This document shows positions 53,514 through 62,253 of a DNA stretch of 64,000 nt, piece after piece. The stretch covers positions 1,010 through 65,009 of the forward strand of contig PMNA01000034.1 of assembly GCA_003162055.1 (NCBI GenBank), read 5' to 3'. The notes under the pieces were generated by a model that saw only the letters and a program-made list of their open reading frames with translations, made no database searches and had not been told where the DNA came from. Source of the DNA: Actinomycetota bacterium (GTDB taxonomy: Bacteria > Actinomycetota > Thermoleophilia > Gaiellales > Gaiellaceae). Both the position numbers and the translations under genes were made by a program. Within the stretch, counting starts at the first letter, position 1. Each line of letters begins with the position of its first letter.

Positions 53514-55562
53514 TTACCGGGGAGCGCTCGACCCGCGCACGATCAACTCGACCGGAATCACCGATACCAGCGGCGGTTCCTCCGGGTGCTCGAGGAGGTT
53601 GTGCATCGCTGTGACCAACGCCTCGGCGAGGGCATCCTGGTTCTGGCGCACGGTGGTCAGCGAGGGCTTGACCAGGTGGGCGTAGTCGATGTCGTCGAAG
53701 CCGACGACGGCGACGTCTTCGGGTACTCGCAACCCCGCCGTTTCGATCGCCGCCATCGCGCCGATGGCCATCACGTCGCTGGCGCAGAACACGGCATCCG
53801 GCGGCTCGGGCAAGGCCAGGAACGTCTGTGTCGCCTCGAAGGCCAGCGTGGGAAGCCAGCGCGCCATGGCAACATACTCGTCAGGAGTGGGCAAGCCCCA
53901 ACGCTTCAGCTCGCTCTGGTAGCCGAAGCGTCGATCGACGGACGGACGCTCCTCGCCGCGGCCGCCAATGAAGGCGATTCTCTTGCGTCCCGACTCGACG
54001 AGGTGGCGAGTCACCGTGACGCCACCGCCGACGTTGTCGGACATGACGAAGGCGATGCGGTCGCTGAGCAGATCGACGTCGAGGGTGACGCAGGGGAAGT
54101 CCGAGCCCGCAAGCGCAGCCATGGGGGCTTCCTCGAGCGATAGCGACGCGACGACCAGCCCGTCAGCCCGGTACTTCTCGCAGAGCTCGAGAAACGGTGG
54201 CAGCGGTTCTCCCGGCGTCGTGCCCACGTTTGTGATCAACAGAAGATCGACTCCTCGCGCATAGGCGCGCGCGCGAAGCCCATAGAAGAGCTCGTCGAAG
54301 AAGGCGTGACGGAAGCTCTGGTCGGGCGCAGTATCGAGCGCGAGCGCAACCAGAAGTCGCTTCTCGGGTCGCCATTCCTGTCGGGAAGCGCTCTCCGGGG
54401 CTTCACCCGTAGCTCTCGGAAGGGTGTCGCCGGTATCGTCGAGCAGCCGGAAGAGAGCTGCGGCAGAGAGACGTGAAGCGGGTTCTGGCCCGCTCAGGAT
54501 CTCGATGCGTTCGGCCTCGCCTTGCACGGCCCGCGGGGGAGCAGCGCTCGCGCTCGCAGGCGCCTTCCCCACTGTAGATTCGCGCACGACCAGCTCGACG
54601 GGAAGGACGGACGAAGGCGGCGGGCTGTCCGGCGAATCGAGCATGCGTAGGATCGCTTCGACTGCCGCCGTCCCCAGTCCAACGATGTTCTGGCGGACGC
54701 TGGTGATGGAAGGCACCGTGATCGCGGCGTAGTCGCTGTCGTCGAAACCGGCCACGGCGACGTCCTCGGGAACTCGCAGTCCCGCCTCTTCGATCGCCAG
54801 CATCGCTCCGATCGCCATCACATCGCTGGCGCAGAAGATGGCGTCCGGTGGCTCTGGAAGCTCGAGCAACTGGCGCGTCCGCTCGTAGGCCGGCCGGTGT
54901 AACCAGCCGGCGTGCCGCACGTACTCCTCGCGCAGCTCGAGCCCGAACTCGCCCAGGGCGCTCTCGTAGCCGAGACGGCGTTCGATGTTCGCCAGCTCCG
55001 GGCCCCAGGCGCCGACATAGGCGATTCGCTTTCGGCCCAGCTCGGCCAGATGCCGCACCGCGGCCGCGGCTCCGCCGACGTTGTCCGAGCTGATGAAACT
55101 GGCACGCGGCCCGAACAGCTGGGTGTCGATCGCAACTGTCGGGAACCCGGACGTGACGAGCTCGGCCAGCTCCGGCTCGTCCGGGAGGAAGGCGGCGAGA
55201 ACGATCCCTTCGGCTCCGTGATGCCGGCAGATATCGGCGTAGTGGCTTGCCTCGCCACTGACCTGGATCGACACGCCGGTAAGAAGAAGGAGATCGACGT
55301 TGCCGGCATCCGCTCGCATTCGGATTCCGAACAGGACGTCATCGTAAAAGGCGTGCTGGCGCGTGCGTCCGCCCTCGGGGCTCAGCATCTGTGGCTCGAG
55401 GTTCATCGCCACGCCGATCAAGCGCCTCCGGTCGGAGCGGGTGTGGTGGTCTTCGGCCAGCGCGCTGGCCTGGGCGAGAGTCGTAACGCTTTCTAGGTTC
55501 GCAGCGCTGAGCAGTTCGTAGACCGCTCGAGCTGGCAATCGTTGGCTGGATTCTTCCGCCAT
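53514..55562 (-). CDS. Tandem double LacI-type ligand-binding protein without HTH (copy 3)
   Basis: 682 residues and the first of the three in transcription order. Motif [12 protein letters not shown] sits at residues 7-18; the binding domains span ~50-335 and ~395-680, preceded by the second motif [12 protein letters not shown]. Both C-lobes end [12 protein letters not shown] or [12 protein letters not shown]. There is no HTH, kinase, GGDEF or membrane segment. A fourth, truncated relative follows upstream at 55652-55795. What these sensors signal to cannot be read from the sequence. Confidence 0.8.
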   Translation of the reverse strand: MAEESSQRLPARAVYELLSAANLESVTTLAQASALAEDHHTRSDRRRLIGVAMNLEPQMLSPEGGRTRQHAFYDDVLFGIRMRADAGNVDLLLLTGVSIQVSGEASHYADICRHHGAEGIVLAAFLPDEPELAELVTSGFPTVAIDTQLFGPRASFISSDNVGGAAAAVRHLAELGRKRIAYVGAWGPELANIERRLGYESALGEFGLELREEYVRHAGWLHRPAYERTRQLLELPEPPDAIFCASDVMAIGAMLAIEEAGLRVPEDVAVAGFDDSDYAAITVPSITSVRQNIVGLGTAAVEAILRMLDSPDSPPPSSVLPVELVVRESTVGKAPASASAAPPRAVQGEAERIEILSGPEPASRLSAAALFRLLDDTGDTLPRATGEAPESASRQEWRPEKRLLVALALDTAPDQSFRHAFFDELFYGLRARAYARGVDLLLITNVGTTPGEPLPPFLELCEKYRADGLVVASLSLEEAPMAALAGSDFPCVTLDVDLLSDRIAFVMSDNVGGGVTVTRHLVESGRKRIAFIGGRGEERPSVDRRFGYQSELKRWGLPTPDEYVAMARWLPTLAFEATQTFLALPEPPDAVFCASDVMAIGAMAAIETAGLRVPEDVAVVGFDDIDYAHLVKPSLTTVRQNQDALAEALVTAMHNLLEHPEEPPLVSVIPVELIVRGSSAPR

Positions 55563-55651
55563 GTTTTAGAGGTCGGCTGGATTGGATTTCAGTTGAGCAG
55601 TGTCACCGTGTGTAGGGAAGTCGTGCGAGCTAGCGTCGCCCGTATATGCGC

Positions 55652-55795
55652 TTACGAGTCACTCCGGAGCGTATCGCCCTTGGGCCTGGGGGCGGTCGAG
55701 TCGCGGATCGCCAACTCCACCGGAAGCACCGAAGCGGGAGGCGGATCGTCCGGTCGCTCGAGGATCCGTGCCATCGCCTCGATCGCCGCGGGCGC
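55652..55795 (-). pseudogene. C-terminal relic of a fourth LacI-type sensor
   Basis: The frame from after a stop at 55796-55798 to TAA at 55652 reads AAIEAMARILERPDDPPP then SVLPVELAIRDSTAP. It is the same C-terminal end as in copies 1-3 (compare [18 protein letters not shown] in copy 3). Everything upstream is lost. It shows that the family was larger at this locus. Confidence 0.75.
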
Positions 55796-55857
55796 TCACG
55801 CTGCTGAAATCGACCACTCCCGAACCGATCTCGAGCGACGGCGGTAGATCCAGAGCC

Positions 55858-56568
55858 CTATTTCACTTCGTCGATCGCGATCCGCAGCGACGAGACGTAG
55901 CGGCGGAGCGCTTCGGCGCCGTTCTCGGCCACTTCGATCGCGCGCGATCCAACGATCACGCCGTCGGCTACCTCAGCGGCGGCGCGGGCCTGCTCGGGCG
56001 TCGAGATGCCGAAGCCGGCGTAGAGCGGAAGCTCTGGTGGGGCGAGGCGGCGAGCGCGCTCGGCCAGCCCGGCGAGCGCCGAGGAGAGCTCCTTGCGCGC
56101 CCCGGTCGTGCCGGTCAACGTAACCAGGTAGAGCCAGCCGTCGGTGCTGTCGGCCGCCAGCTTGATCCGCTCGTCGGTGGAGGTCGGCGCGACGAGCTGG
56201 ATGCGCCTGAGCTCGGGGAGGGAATCCACCGGCAGGTCGGGGACGAGGATGGCGCCGCCTCCCGCGGCATGAGCGTCGGCGACGAAGCGTTCGTGCCCGT
56301 AGGCCTCGAGCAGCGCCGAGTAAACGAAGGGAACCAGCGGTACCTGCACGCGAGCGCGGATCTCCGCCAGGCATTGCAAGCAAGCCTTGGTGCGCATGCC
56401 CTCGGCCAGCGCGTTCTCGGCGGCGTGACGGATGACCGGCCCGTCGGCGAGCGGATCGGAGAAGGGAAAGCCGAGCTCGATCAGGTCGGCGCCGCCCTGG
56501 ACGGCCGCCTCGGCCAGCTCGGGCGTGCGGCTTCCCGACATCAGGAAGATGACCAGCTTTCCCCTCAT
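55858..56568 (-). CDS. trpA: Tryptophan synthase alpha subunit
   Basis: 236 residues, slightly short for the family. The TIM-barrel signatures are present: [19 protein letters not shown], with the catalytic Glu of the ELG(V/F)PFSDP motif near residue 32, and later [10 protein letters not shown]. It cleaves indole-3-glycerol phosphate to indole and glyceraldehyde 3-phosphate, channelling indole to TrpB. Its ATG overlaps the trpB stop as ATGA. It is the last gene of the operon. Confidence 0.94.
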   Translation of the reverse strand: MRGKLVIFLMSGSRTPELAEAAVQGGADLIELGFPFSDPLADGPVIRHAAENALAEGMRTKACLQCLAEIRARVQVPLVPFVYSALLEAYGHERFVADAHAAGGGAILVPDLPVDSLPELRRIQLVAPTSTDERIKLAADSTDGWLYLVTLTGTTGARKELSSALAGLAERARRLAPPELPLYAGFGISTPEQARAAAEVADGVIVGSRAIEVAENGAEALRRYVSSLRIAIDEVK

Positions 56569-57734
56569 GACCTTCTCCCCAACTGCTCGAGCACCTCGTC
56601 GAGATCCTTGTCGCCGCGGCCCGACAGGCAGACGACGACCAGCGACTCGTCGATGTCGAGCGCCCGGGCCAGCGCGTGAGACGATTCGAGCGCCGGGATG
56701 ATGCCCTCGGTCTTGGTCAGGCGCTCGAAGGATGCGAGCGCCTCGTCGTCGCTGCAGGTCAGATAGCTGACCCTGCCCGAGTCGCGAAGCGCCGCGTGCT
56801 CGGGGCCGACGCCCGGATAGTCGAGCCCGGCCGAGATCGAGAAAGCGTCGGCGATCTGTCCGTCCTCGTCGGCCAGCACGAGCGAGCGGGCACCGTGCAG
56901 CACGGCGACGCGCCCCGAATTGAGGCTGGCCGCGCCCGCGGCCTCGACTCCGTACAGCTTCACCTCGGCGTCGTCCAGGAAGTCGGCGAACATCCCGATC
57001 GAGTTCGAGCCGCCGCCGACACAGGCGATCACGGCCTCGGGCAGGCGCCCCTCGCGCGCCAAGATCTGCTCGCGCGACTCGCGCCCGATCACCGACTGTA
57101 GCTCGCGCACGATCTCGGGGTAAGGGTAAGGTCCCACGCAGGAGCCGATCAGGTAGTGGGTCGTCTCGACGTTGGTGATCCAGTCGCGGATCGCCTCGCT
57201 GGTCGCCTCCTTGAGCGTCTTCGTGCCGATCTCGACCGGCCGAACCTCGGCGCCGAGCAGCTCCATGCGCTCGACGTTGGGCCGCTGGCGGCGCATGTCC
57301 TCGACGCCCATGTAGACGACGCAGTCGAGCCCGAAGCGGGCGCAGACGGTGGCCGTGGCGACCCCGTGCTGGCCGGCGCCCGTCTCGGCCACGATCCGCT
57401 TCTTGCCCAGCCTGCGCGCCAGTACGATCTGGCCGAGCGCGTTGTTCAACTTGTGCGCGCCGGTGTGCAGCAGATCCTCGCGCTTCAGGTAGATGCGCTT
57501 ACTCGGGCAGAAGCGCTCGGTCAGCGTCAGCGGCGTCGGCCGCCCGCCGAAGTTGGTCAGAAGCTCGTTCAGCTCGCTTGCGAAGTCCGGGTCGGCAAGC
57601 GCCGCGCGCCAGCCCGCCTCCAGCTCCTCGAGCGCGGGAATCAGCGTCTCGGGGACGTAACGTCCACCGTAGCCGCCGTAGAGGCCACGGTCGTCGGCCG
57701 GGGGATTCGTCTTGGCTGCTGGCGTTGTTGGCAA
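56565..57734 (-). CDS. trpB: Tryptophan synthase beta subunit
   Basis: 389 residues, full length. The pyridoxal-phosphate lysine lies in [19 protein letters not shown] near residue 85. The glycine-rich phosphate-binding loop is [12 protein letters not shown] near residue 235. It condenses indole with serine to tryptophan as an alpha2-beta2 complex with TrpA. It starts 30 bp after trpC-trpF. Confidence 0.96.
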   Translation of the reverse strand: MPTTPAAKTNPPADDRGLYGGYGGRYVPETLIPALEELEAGWRAALADPDFASELNELLTNFGGRPTPLTLTERFCPSKRIYLKREDLLHTGAHKLNNALGQIVLARRLGKKRIVAETGAGQHGVATATVCARFGLDCVVYMGVEDMRRQRPNVERMELLGAEVRPVEIGTKTLKEATSEAIRDWITNVETTHYLIGSCVGPYPYPEIVRELQSVIGRESREQILAREGRLPEAVIACVGGGSNSIGMFADFLDDAEVKLYGVEAAGAASLNSGRVAVLHGARSLVLADEDGQIADAFSISAGLDYPGVGPEHAALRDSGRVSYLTCSDDEALASFERLTKTEGIIPALESSHALARALDIDESLVVVCLSGRGDKDLDEVLEQLGRRS

Positions 57735-57764
57735 GTGGAAGCTCCTCTCCTGGTCTTTATTTAT

Positions 57765-58946
57765 CTACACGCGCGCGGGAGTGACGAGTCGAGCCGCCTG
57801 TACGAACTGGCGCAGGCGCTCGTGGTCCTTGATGCCGGGCGCCGTTTCGAGCGCCGAGGACGCATCCACGGCCCAGGGGCGCACCTGCTTGATCGCCGCG
57901 GCGACGTTCTCGGGGCCGAGCCCGCCGGCGAGCACCACTCTCTTCTCGCGCGCGGCTGCGGCGACTCTTTCCAGGTGACCGGCGTCCTGACTCTCCCAGG
58001 GCAGGTCGAGCACCTCGGCGACCGCCCGCCCACCCAGGTAGAGAACAGCATCGCGGCCGCGGTGACCGTTCTCACAGGCGTAGAGCTGAACCAGATCAGC
58101 GTCCGTTTCGTGCCGCTCGCCCACGAAGACTGCCACCGAGAGCATCGTTTCGGGCACCTCGAGCACCCCCGGCGCCTGCCTCGGGCTCTCGGCGGCGAGG
58201 ATGAAACCGACCAGATCGGCGCCGGCCTCCACCGCGGCGTCGACGTCTTCCTGACGGGTCAGGCCGCAGACCTTGACCAGCGGCCGCGAGATCAACTCTT
58301 TCAGCTTGGCCGCCGGATCGGGGGCGCGCATCAGCGCCGATCCAACCAGGACGGCGCTCGCACCGGCCAGCTCGGCCGCCGCGCCCTGGGCGCGCGACCA
58401 GATTCCGCTCTCGGCCACGATCACGCGCTCGCTGGGAATGTGGCCAACGAGCGCGTGCTGAGCCTGACGGTCGATCGAGAAGTCGTTCAGGTTGCGGCAG
58501 TTGACGCCGATCGGGTCGACACCGAGGACCAGGCCACGCTTCAGCTCCTCGGCGTCGTGTGCCTCGACGAGAGCGTCCAGGCCCAGCTCGGCGCCATAAG
58601 AGCGCAGGCCTGTCACCTGCTCGTCGGAGAGATCGCGCAGGATCAGCAGGAAGGCGTCGGCGCCGGCAGCTGCCAGCTCTCGGATCTGGGCCTCCTCAGA
58701 GAAAAAGCCCTTGCCGATCAGCGGCGCGTCGGTCGCCGCGCGGGCAGCGCGCAGGTCGTCGATCGAGCCGGCAAAGCGCTCGTCCACCAGCACCGAGATC
58801 GCCGCCGCGCCGGCCTCGGCGAAGCTCCTCGCCAGAGCGGCGGGGTCGGCGTCTGGGCGCAGCGCGCCAGCCGAGGGCGACTTGCGCTTGACCTCGGCGA
58901 TCGCCTGCAGGCCCGGTCGGGCGAGTGCTTCGCGGAATCGTCCCAT
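57765..58946 (-). CDS. trpCF: Fused indole-3-glycerol-phosphate synthase / PRA isomerase
   Basis: 393 residues in two domains. Residues ~1-215 are TrpC (IAEVKRKSPSAG with the catalytic Glu and Lys, then IGVNCRNLNDF). Residues ~218-393 are TrpF (VKVCGLTRQEDVDAAV with the catalytic Cys, and VLAGGLGPENV). TrpC is a little short at its N-terminus. The pair performs steps 3 and 4 of tryptophan synthesis from phosphoribosyl anthranilate; E. coli has the same fusion order. The bifunctional gene replaces separate trpC and trpF in this operon. Confidence 0.94.
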   Translation of the reverse strand: MGRFREALARPGLQAIAEVKRKSPSAGALRPDADPAALARSFAEAGAAAISVLVDERFAGSIDDLRAARAATDAPLIGKGFFSEEAQIRELAAAGADAFLLILRDLSDEQVTGLRSYGAELGLDALVEAHDAEELKRGLVLGVDPIGVNCRNLNDFSIDRQAQHALVGHIPSERVIVAESGIWSRAQGAAAELAGASAVLVGSALMRAPDPAAKLKELISRPLVKVCGLTRQEDVDAAVEAGADLVGFILAAESPRQAPGVLEVPETMLSVAVFVGERHETDADLVQLYACENGHRGRDAVLYLGGRAVAEVLDLPWESQDAGHLERVAAAAREKRVVLAGGLGPENVAAAIKQVRPWAVDASSALETAPGIKDHERLRQFVQAARLVTPARV

Positions 58947-58988
58947 TACGAACTCATCTCGGATTGCTTCGTTTCGAGAGGAGTTCCA

Positions 58989-60026
58989 TTAACTTGCGAC
59001 CCCCACGGAATCGGGCGCGTTCGAGAAGGCGATCAGCTGCTCCAGCCGTTCCTCAGCCTTGCGCGAGGCGACCGTCTCGGTGGCGATCGCGAGCCCTTCT
59101 TCCAAGTCCTCGGCCAGTCCGGCGGCGGCGATCGCGCCTGCCGCGTTAAGCAGGATGGCGTTACGCCGGCCTCCGTCCGAGCCCTGGAAGATCTCGCGGA
59201 TGACGGCGGCGTTGTGGATCGGATCGGCTCCGCGCAGATCTTCCAGCTCGCAACGCGGCACGCCGAAGTCGAGCGGGTCGATGATGCGCTCGTTCACCTT
59301 GCCGTGCCTGACCTCGCAAACATCGTTGGGGCCTACCGGCGAGAGCTCGTCCAAGCCGCCGGCGCCGTGCACGACGAAGGCGCGCTCGCTGCCCAGCTGC
59401 ACCAGCGCCTCGGCGATCGGCCGCACCAGCTCCTTGGAGTAAACGCCGATCACCTGGCAGCGGGCCCCGGCTGGGTTGGTGAGCGGGCCGAGGATGTTGA
59501 AGATCGTGCGCGTGGCCAGCTCTTTTCGCACTCCGCCGGCGTACTTCATCGCCGGGTGGTGGGCTTGCGCGAACATGAAGCCGAAGCCCAGCTCGTCGAT
59601 CGAGCGGGCGATCCGCTCGGGCGTCAGATCGAGGTTGAAGCCGAGCGCCTCGAGCACGTCGGCCGAGCCGCAGGCCGAGGAGGCGGCGCGGTTACCGTGC
59701 TTGGCCACGCCCGCACCGGCCGCCGCGGCCACCAGTGCGGCCGCGGTCGAGATGTTGATCGTGCACTGGCCGTCGCCGCCGGTCCCGACCACGTCCACCA
59801 GGTCGGTCCGCGTCGGCTTGACCGTGACGACATGCGAGCGCATCGCATCGGCGCAGCCGGCGATCTCCTCGGAGGTCTCTCCCTTGGCCCGAAGCGCTAC
59901 CAGGAAGCCGGCGATCTGGGCATCGGTCGTCTGGCCGGTCATGATCTCGTTCATGACCTCGCACGCTTCGGCGCGGGTGAAGTCGCTTCCGTCGAGCGCT
60001 TTCGCGATCGCTTCTTGGATCGTCAT
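58989..60026 (-). CDS. trpD: Anthranilate phosphoribosyltransferase
   Basis: 345 residues, normal length. The phosphoribosyl-pyrophosphate site VGTGGDGQCTINIST near 80-94 and the KHGNRAASSACGSADVLEALG motif near 110-130 are diagnostic. It attaches phosphoribose to anthranilate. Its start overlaps trpG by four bases (ATGA), so both are translated together. Confidence 0.96.
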   Translation of the reverse strand: MTIQEAIAKALDGSDFTRAEACEVMNEIMTGQTTDAQIAGFLVALRAKGETSEEIAGCADAMRSHVVTVKPTRTDLVDVVGTGGDGQCTINISTAAALVAAAAGAGVAKHGNRAASSACGSADVLEALGFNLDLTPERIARSIDELGFGFMFAQAHHPAMKYAGGVRKELATRTIFNILGPLTNPAGARCQVIGVYSKELVRPIAEALVQLGSERAFVVHGAGGLDELSPVGPNDVCEVRHGKVNERIIDPLDFGVPRCELEDLRGADPIHNAAVIREIFQGSDGGRRNAILLNAAGAIAAAGLAEDLEEGLAIATETVASRKAEERLEQLIAFSNAPDSVGVAS

Positions 60027-60583
60027 CGTCTTCCCTCCAGAAAGCTCTTGGCCAGCTCGGGGCCGGCGGGTGTAAGGACCGACTCGGGGTGAAACTGCAC
60101 ACCGTCGATCGGGAATCGTTTGTGTCGCACGGCCATCACCTCGTCGTCGCCTCTGGCCGAGATCTCGAAGCAGTCGGGCACCTCGTCGGCGGCGAGCGAG
60201 TGATAACGACCGGCCTCGAAGTCCTGCGGCAGCCGGGCGAAGATACCGAGGCCGTCGTGATGCACGGAGCTCGATTTGCCGTGCACGAGTTTCTTCGCCG
60301 GCCCGATCGTGCCGCCGAAGGCCTCCACGATCGCCTGGTGACCGAGGCAGACGCCGAGCGTGGGCACGCGCGGTCCGAGGCGCTTGACGAGCTCGATCGA
60401 GACGCCGGCGTTACGCGGCACGCCGGGACCGGGGGAGATGATCAGGTGCGAGGGCGTGAGCGCGTCGGCCTCTTCGGGGGTGATCGCGTCGTTGCGCCGC
60501 ACTACCACCTCGGCGCCGAGCTCGCCGAAGAGGTGAGCGAGGTTGTAGGAAAACGAGTCGTAGTTGTCGATCAGCAGGATCAC
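60023..60583 (-). CDS. trpG: Anthranilate synthase glutamine amidotransferase subunit
   Basis: 186 residues from a GTG. The class I amidotransferase triad is visible: Cys in LGVCLGHQAI near residue 79, and the His/Glu of VQFHPES near 167-173. It supplies ammonia from glutamine to TrpE. The GTG start overlaps the stop codon of the small ORF upstream (GTGA). TrpG is free here, not fused to TrpE or TrpD. Confidence 0.95.
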   Translation of the reverse strand: MILLIDNYDSFSYNLAHLFGELGAEVVVRRNDAITPEEADALTPSHLIISPGPGVPRNAGVSIELVKRLGPRVPTLGVCLGHQAIVEAFGGTIGPAKKLVHGKSSSVHHDGLGIFARLPQDFEAGRYHSLAADEVPDCFEISARGDDEVMAVRHKRFPIDGVQFHPESVLTPAGPELAKSFLEGRR

Positions 60584-60795
60584 TTCTCGCCCTCCTGGCC
60601 GGGGAACGCTGCCGCCGGGTGGAGCCCGGCTCCGCGCTCCCCTGACGCCGCTGGCTGCAGGATCCTGCGCCCGCGGTCCGAGTCCGTACCGTGTGTACTG
60701 TCCTGCGGCCCGCGACCGCAGCCTCCTTTGCCAGCGACGCCCCAGAAGACCGAGAAGCGATCCTGCAACGCCAGAACGAGTGCCGAGCCCTTCAT
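60580..60795 (-). CDS. 71-residue ORF between trpE and trpG, coupled at both ends
   Basis: The ATG at 60795 overlaps the trpE stop as ATGA, and the TGA at 60580 overlaps the trpG start as GTGA. Such precise coupling on both sides argues that the ORF is translated. The protein starts MKGSALVLALQDRFSVFWGV, continues with a Gly-rich, basic, apparently disordered stretch, and ends in FPGQEGEK. It has no similarity that I recognise; known trp-operon small proteins are membrane proteins, and this one has no membrane helix. It may only serve to link trpE and trpG translation. Confidence 0.6.
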   Translation of the reverse strand: MKGSALVLALQDRFSVFWGVAGKGGCGRGPQDSTHGTDSDRGRRILQPAASGERGAGLHPAAAFPGQEGEK

Positions 60796-62048
60796 CTCTC
60801 CGCCTCCGCCAGCTCGATCGCGGCTTCGAGGGCCGCCAGCTTGTTCAGGCACTCCTCGTGCTCGGAGGCGGGGTCGGAATCGGCCACCAGCCCGGCGCCG
60901 GCCTGAAGGTGTGCGACGCCGCCTTGGAGCGTGAGCGAGCGAATGGCGATGCAGGTGTCGAAGGAGGAGCTGGCCGGGTCGTAGTAGCCGACGGCGCCGG
61001 CGTAGACGCCGCGGCGGTATTGCTCCAACTCGGAGATGATCTGCATCGCCCGCACTTTGGGCGCGCCCGAGACGGTCCCGGCCGGGAAGCAGGCGCGAAG
61101 CAGGTCGAAGGGTGTCGTACCGGGACGGAGCTCGCCGACCACCTCGGAGATCAGGTGGGTGATGTGCGAGAAGCGCTCTGGGCGCATGAAGCGCTCGACG
61201 CGAACACTGCCCGGCAGGCAGACGCGCGAGAGGTCGTTACGGCCGAGGTCGACCAGCATGACGTGCTCGGCCCGGTCCTTCTCCGACGCGAGTAGCGCCT
61301 CTTCGTCACCTTTGCCGGGCTTGATCGAGCCGGCGATCGGATTGAGGCTGGCGCGGACGCCCTCGCACTTGACGACCGTCTCGGGTGAGGAGCCGACCAG
61401 CGCCAGATCGTCGGGCAGCTCGAGCAGGAAGAGGTACTCGGACGGGTTGACGCGCCTGAGCGACCGGTAGAGATCGAGCGCGCTGGCCGAGGTGGGCCGC
61501 TCGGCGCGCTGCGAGACGACGATCTGGAAAGCGTCGCCGGCCTTGATGTACTCCTTCGAGCGGCGCACCCATTTCTCGTAGGTCGCTTGCTCGGGATAGC
61601 GGCGAAGGGGGCCCCGTTTGCCGCGCCCGTTCGGCATCTCCGGTCGCGGCCCTGTCAGTCGGGCGATGGTCTCGTCGGCGTCTCCGTAGACGATCTCCGC
61701 GATGCCGCGAGCATGATCGAAGCGGACGAGCGTCTCGGGGACGATGAACTGGCTCTCGGGATCGCGCGGGCCGGTGTCGGGTAACGGCACTGTCGGCTCC
61801 AGCCGCGCGACGTAGTCGTAGGAGAGATAGCCGAAGACGGGCTTGCCGAGGCTTTCGGCCTCGTTGAAGTCGACGATGCGCGAGCCGTACCCGACCAGCG
61901 AGTAGCGGCCGAGCCGGCCGTGCTCGACCGATTCGAGCAGGAACGACGCGCTGCCCTCGCCGCGCAGGCGCAGGTAGGCGCCGAGTGGCGTCAACAGGTC
62001 CGAAGCGATCGATCTTGGAATGTTCTCTGTCTGTGTCATGGCTTTCAT
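60792..62048 (-). CDS. trpE: Anthranilate synthase component I
   Basis: 418 residues, shorter than the usual 450-520, mostly in the N-terminal half. The feedback-inhibition motif LLES (near residue 38-41) is retained. The catalytic half is complete, with IAGSIKPG, LVDLGRNDLSRV, and the C-terminal FDTCIAIRS and QAGAGLVADSDP motifs. It converts chorismate plus ammonia from TrpG to anthranilate. It is the first gene of the operon, preceded by a Trp leader peptide and an attenuator. The start ATG of MKAMTQ has no strong ribosome binding site; the second ATG (codon 4) is possible. Confidence 0.93.
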   Translation of the reverse strand: MKAMTQTENIPRSIASDLLTPLGAYLRLRGEGSASFLLESVEHGRLGRYSLVGYGSRIVDFNEAESLGKPVFGYLSYDYVARLEPTVPLPDTGPRDPESQFIVPETLVRFDHARGIAEIVYGDADETIARLTGPRPEMPNGRGKRGPLRRYPEQATYEKWVRRSKEYIKAGDAFQIVVSQRAERPTSASALDLYRSLRRVNPSEYLFLLELPDDLALVGSSPETVVKCEGVRASLNPIAGSIKPGKGDEEALLASEKDRAEHVMLVDLGRNDLSRVCLPGSVRVERFMRPERFSHITHLISEVVGELRPGTTPFDLLRACFPAGTVSGAPKVRAMQIISELEQYRRGVYAGAVGYYDPASSSFDTCIAIRSLTLQGGVAHLQAGAGLVADSDPASEHEECLNKLAALEAAIELAEAER

Positions 62049-62066
62049 CGAGGCGAAAAGGGCAAC

Positions 62067-62093
62067 AAAAAAGACCTCCCGGTAGGAAGGTCT
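62067..62093 (-). terminator. trp attenuator (intrinsic terminator)
   Basis: On the minus strand AGACCTTCC-TACC-GGGAGGTCT folds into a stem of six pairs, one mismatch and two pairs, followed directly by a run of six T. It lies between the leader peptide and trpE, where a transcription attenuator is expected. Confidence 0.85.
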
Positions 62094-62119
62094 CGAGCGA
62101 AACGGGTTGGCGTCCTAGA

Positions 62120-62203
62120 TCAGGTCCAGGCGACGCTCCCGCCCCGCTCGCTGCGCCACTGCCACGCCCAAGTCATCTGCGGGGTCGAGATCGTCATCGC
62201 CAT
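62120..62203 (-). CDS. trpL: trp leader peptide
   Basis: A 27-codon ORF (MAMTISTPQMTWAWQW..., ending AWT) with three Trp codons in five positions (TGG GCG TGG CAG TGG) and a fourth near the end. It lies 27 bp before the attenuator hairpin. Ribosome stalling at these codons when charged tRNA-Trp is scarce would change the leader fold. A CGCTCG-type segment just after the clustered Trp codons can pair with CGAGCG at the foot of the attenuator, giving a plausible antiterminator. The start may be the second ATG (62197), which would make the transcript leaderless or nearly so. Confidence 0.85.
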   Translation of the reverse strand: MAMTISTPQMTWAWQWRSERGGSVAWT

Positions 62204-62205
62204 TG

Positions 62206-62234
62206 AGAGTACGGTCAGGAGGCCCCGTCGTCAA
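62206..62234 (-). promoter_or_regulatory. trp operon promoter
   Basis: TTGACG (62229-62234) and TACTCT (62206-62211) are separated by exactly 17 bp. The predicted start of transcription falls at or next to the leader peptide start codons. Confidence 0.75.
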
Positions 62235-62253
62235 ATAAGAATTGCACTAACGA

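Noticed and set aside
57156-60092. 978-codon plus-strand ORF
   Set aside because: It lies opposite trpB, trpCF and trpD, all of which have clear motifs. It is a shadow frame caused by high GC at third codon positions.
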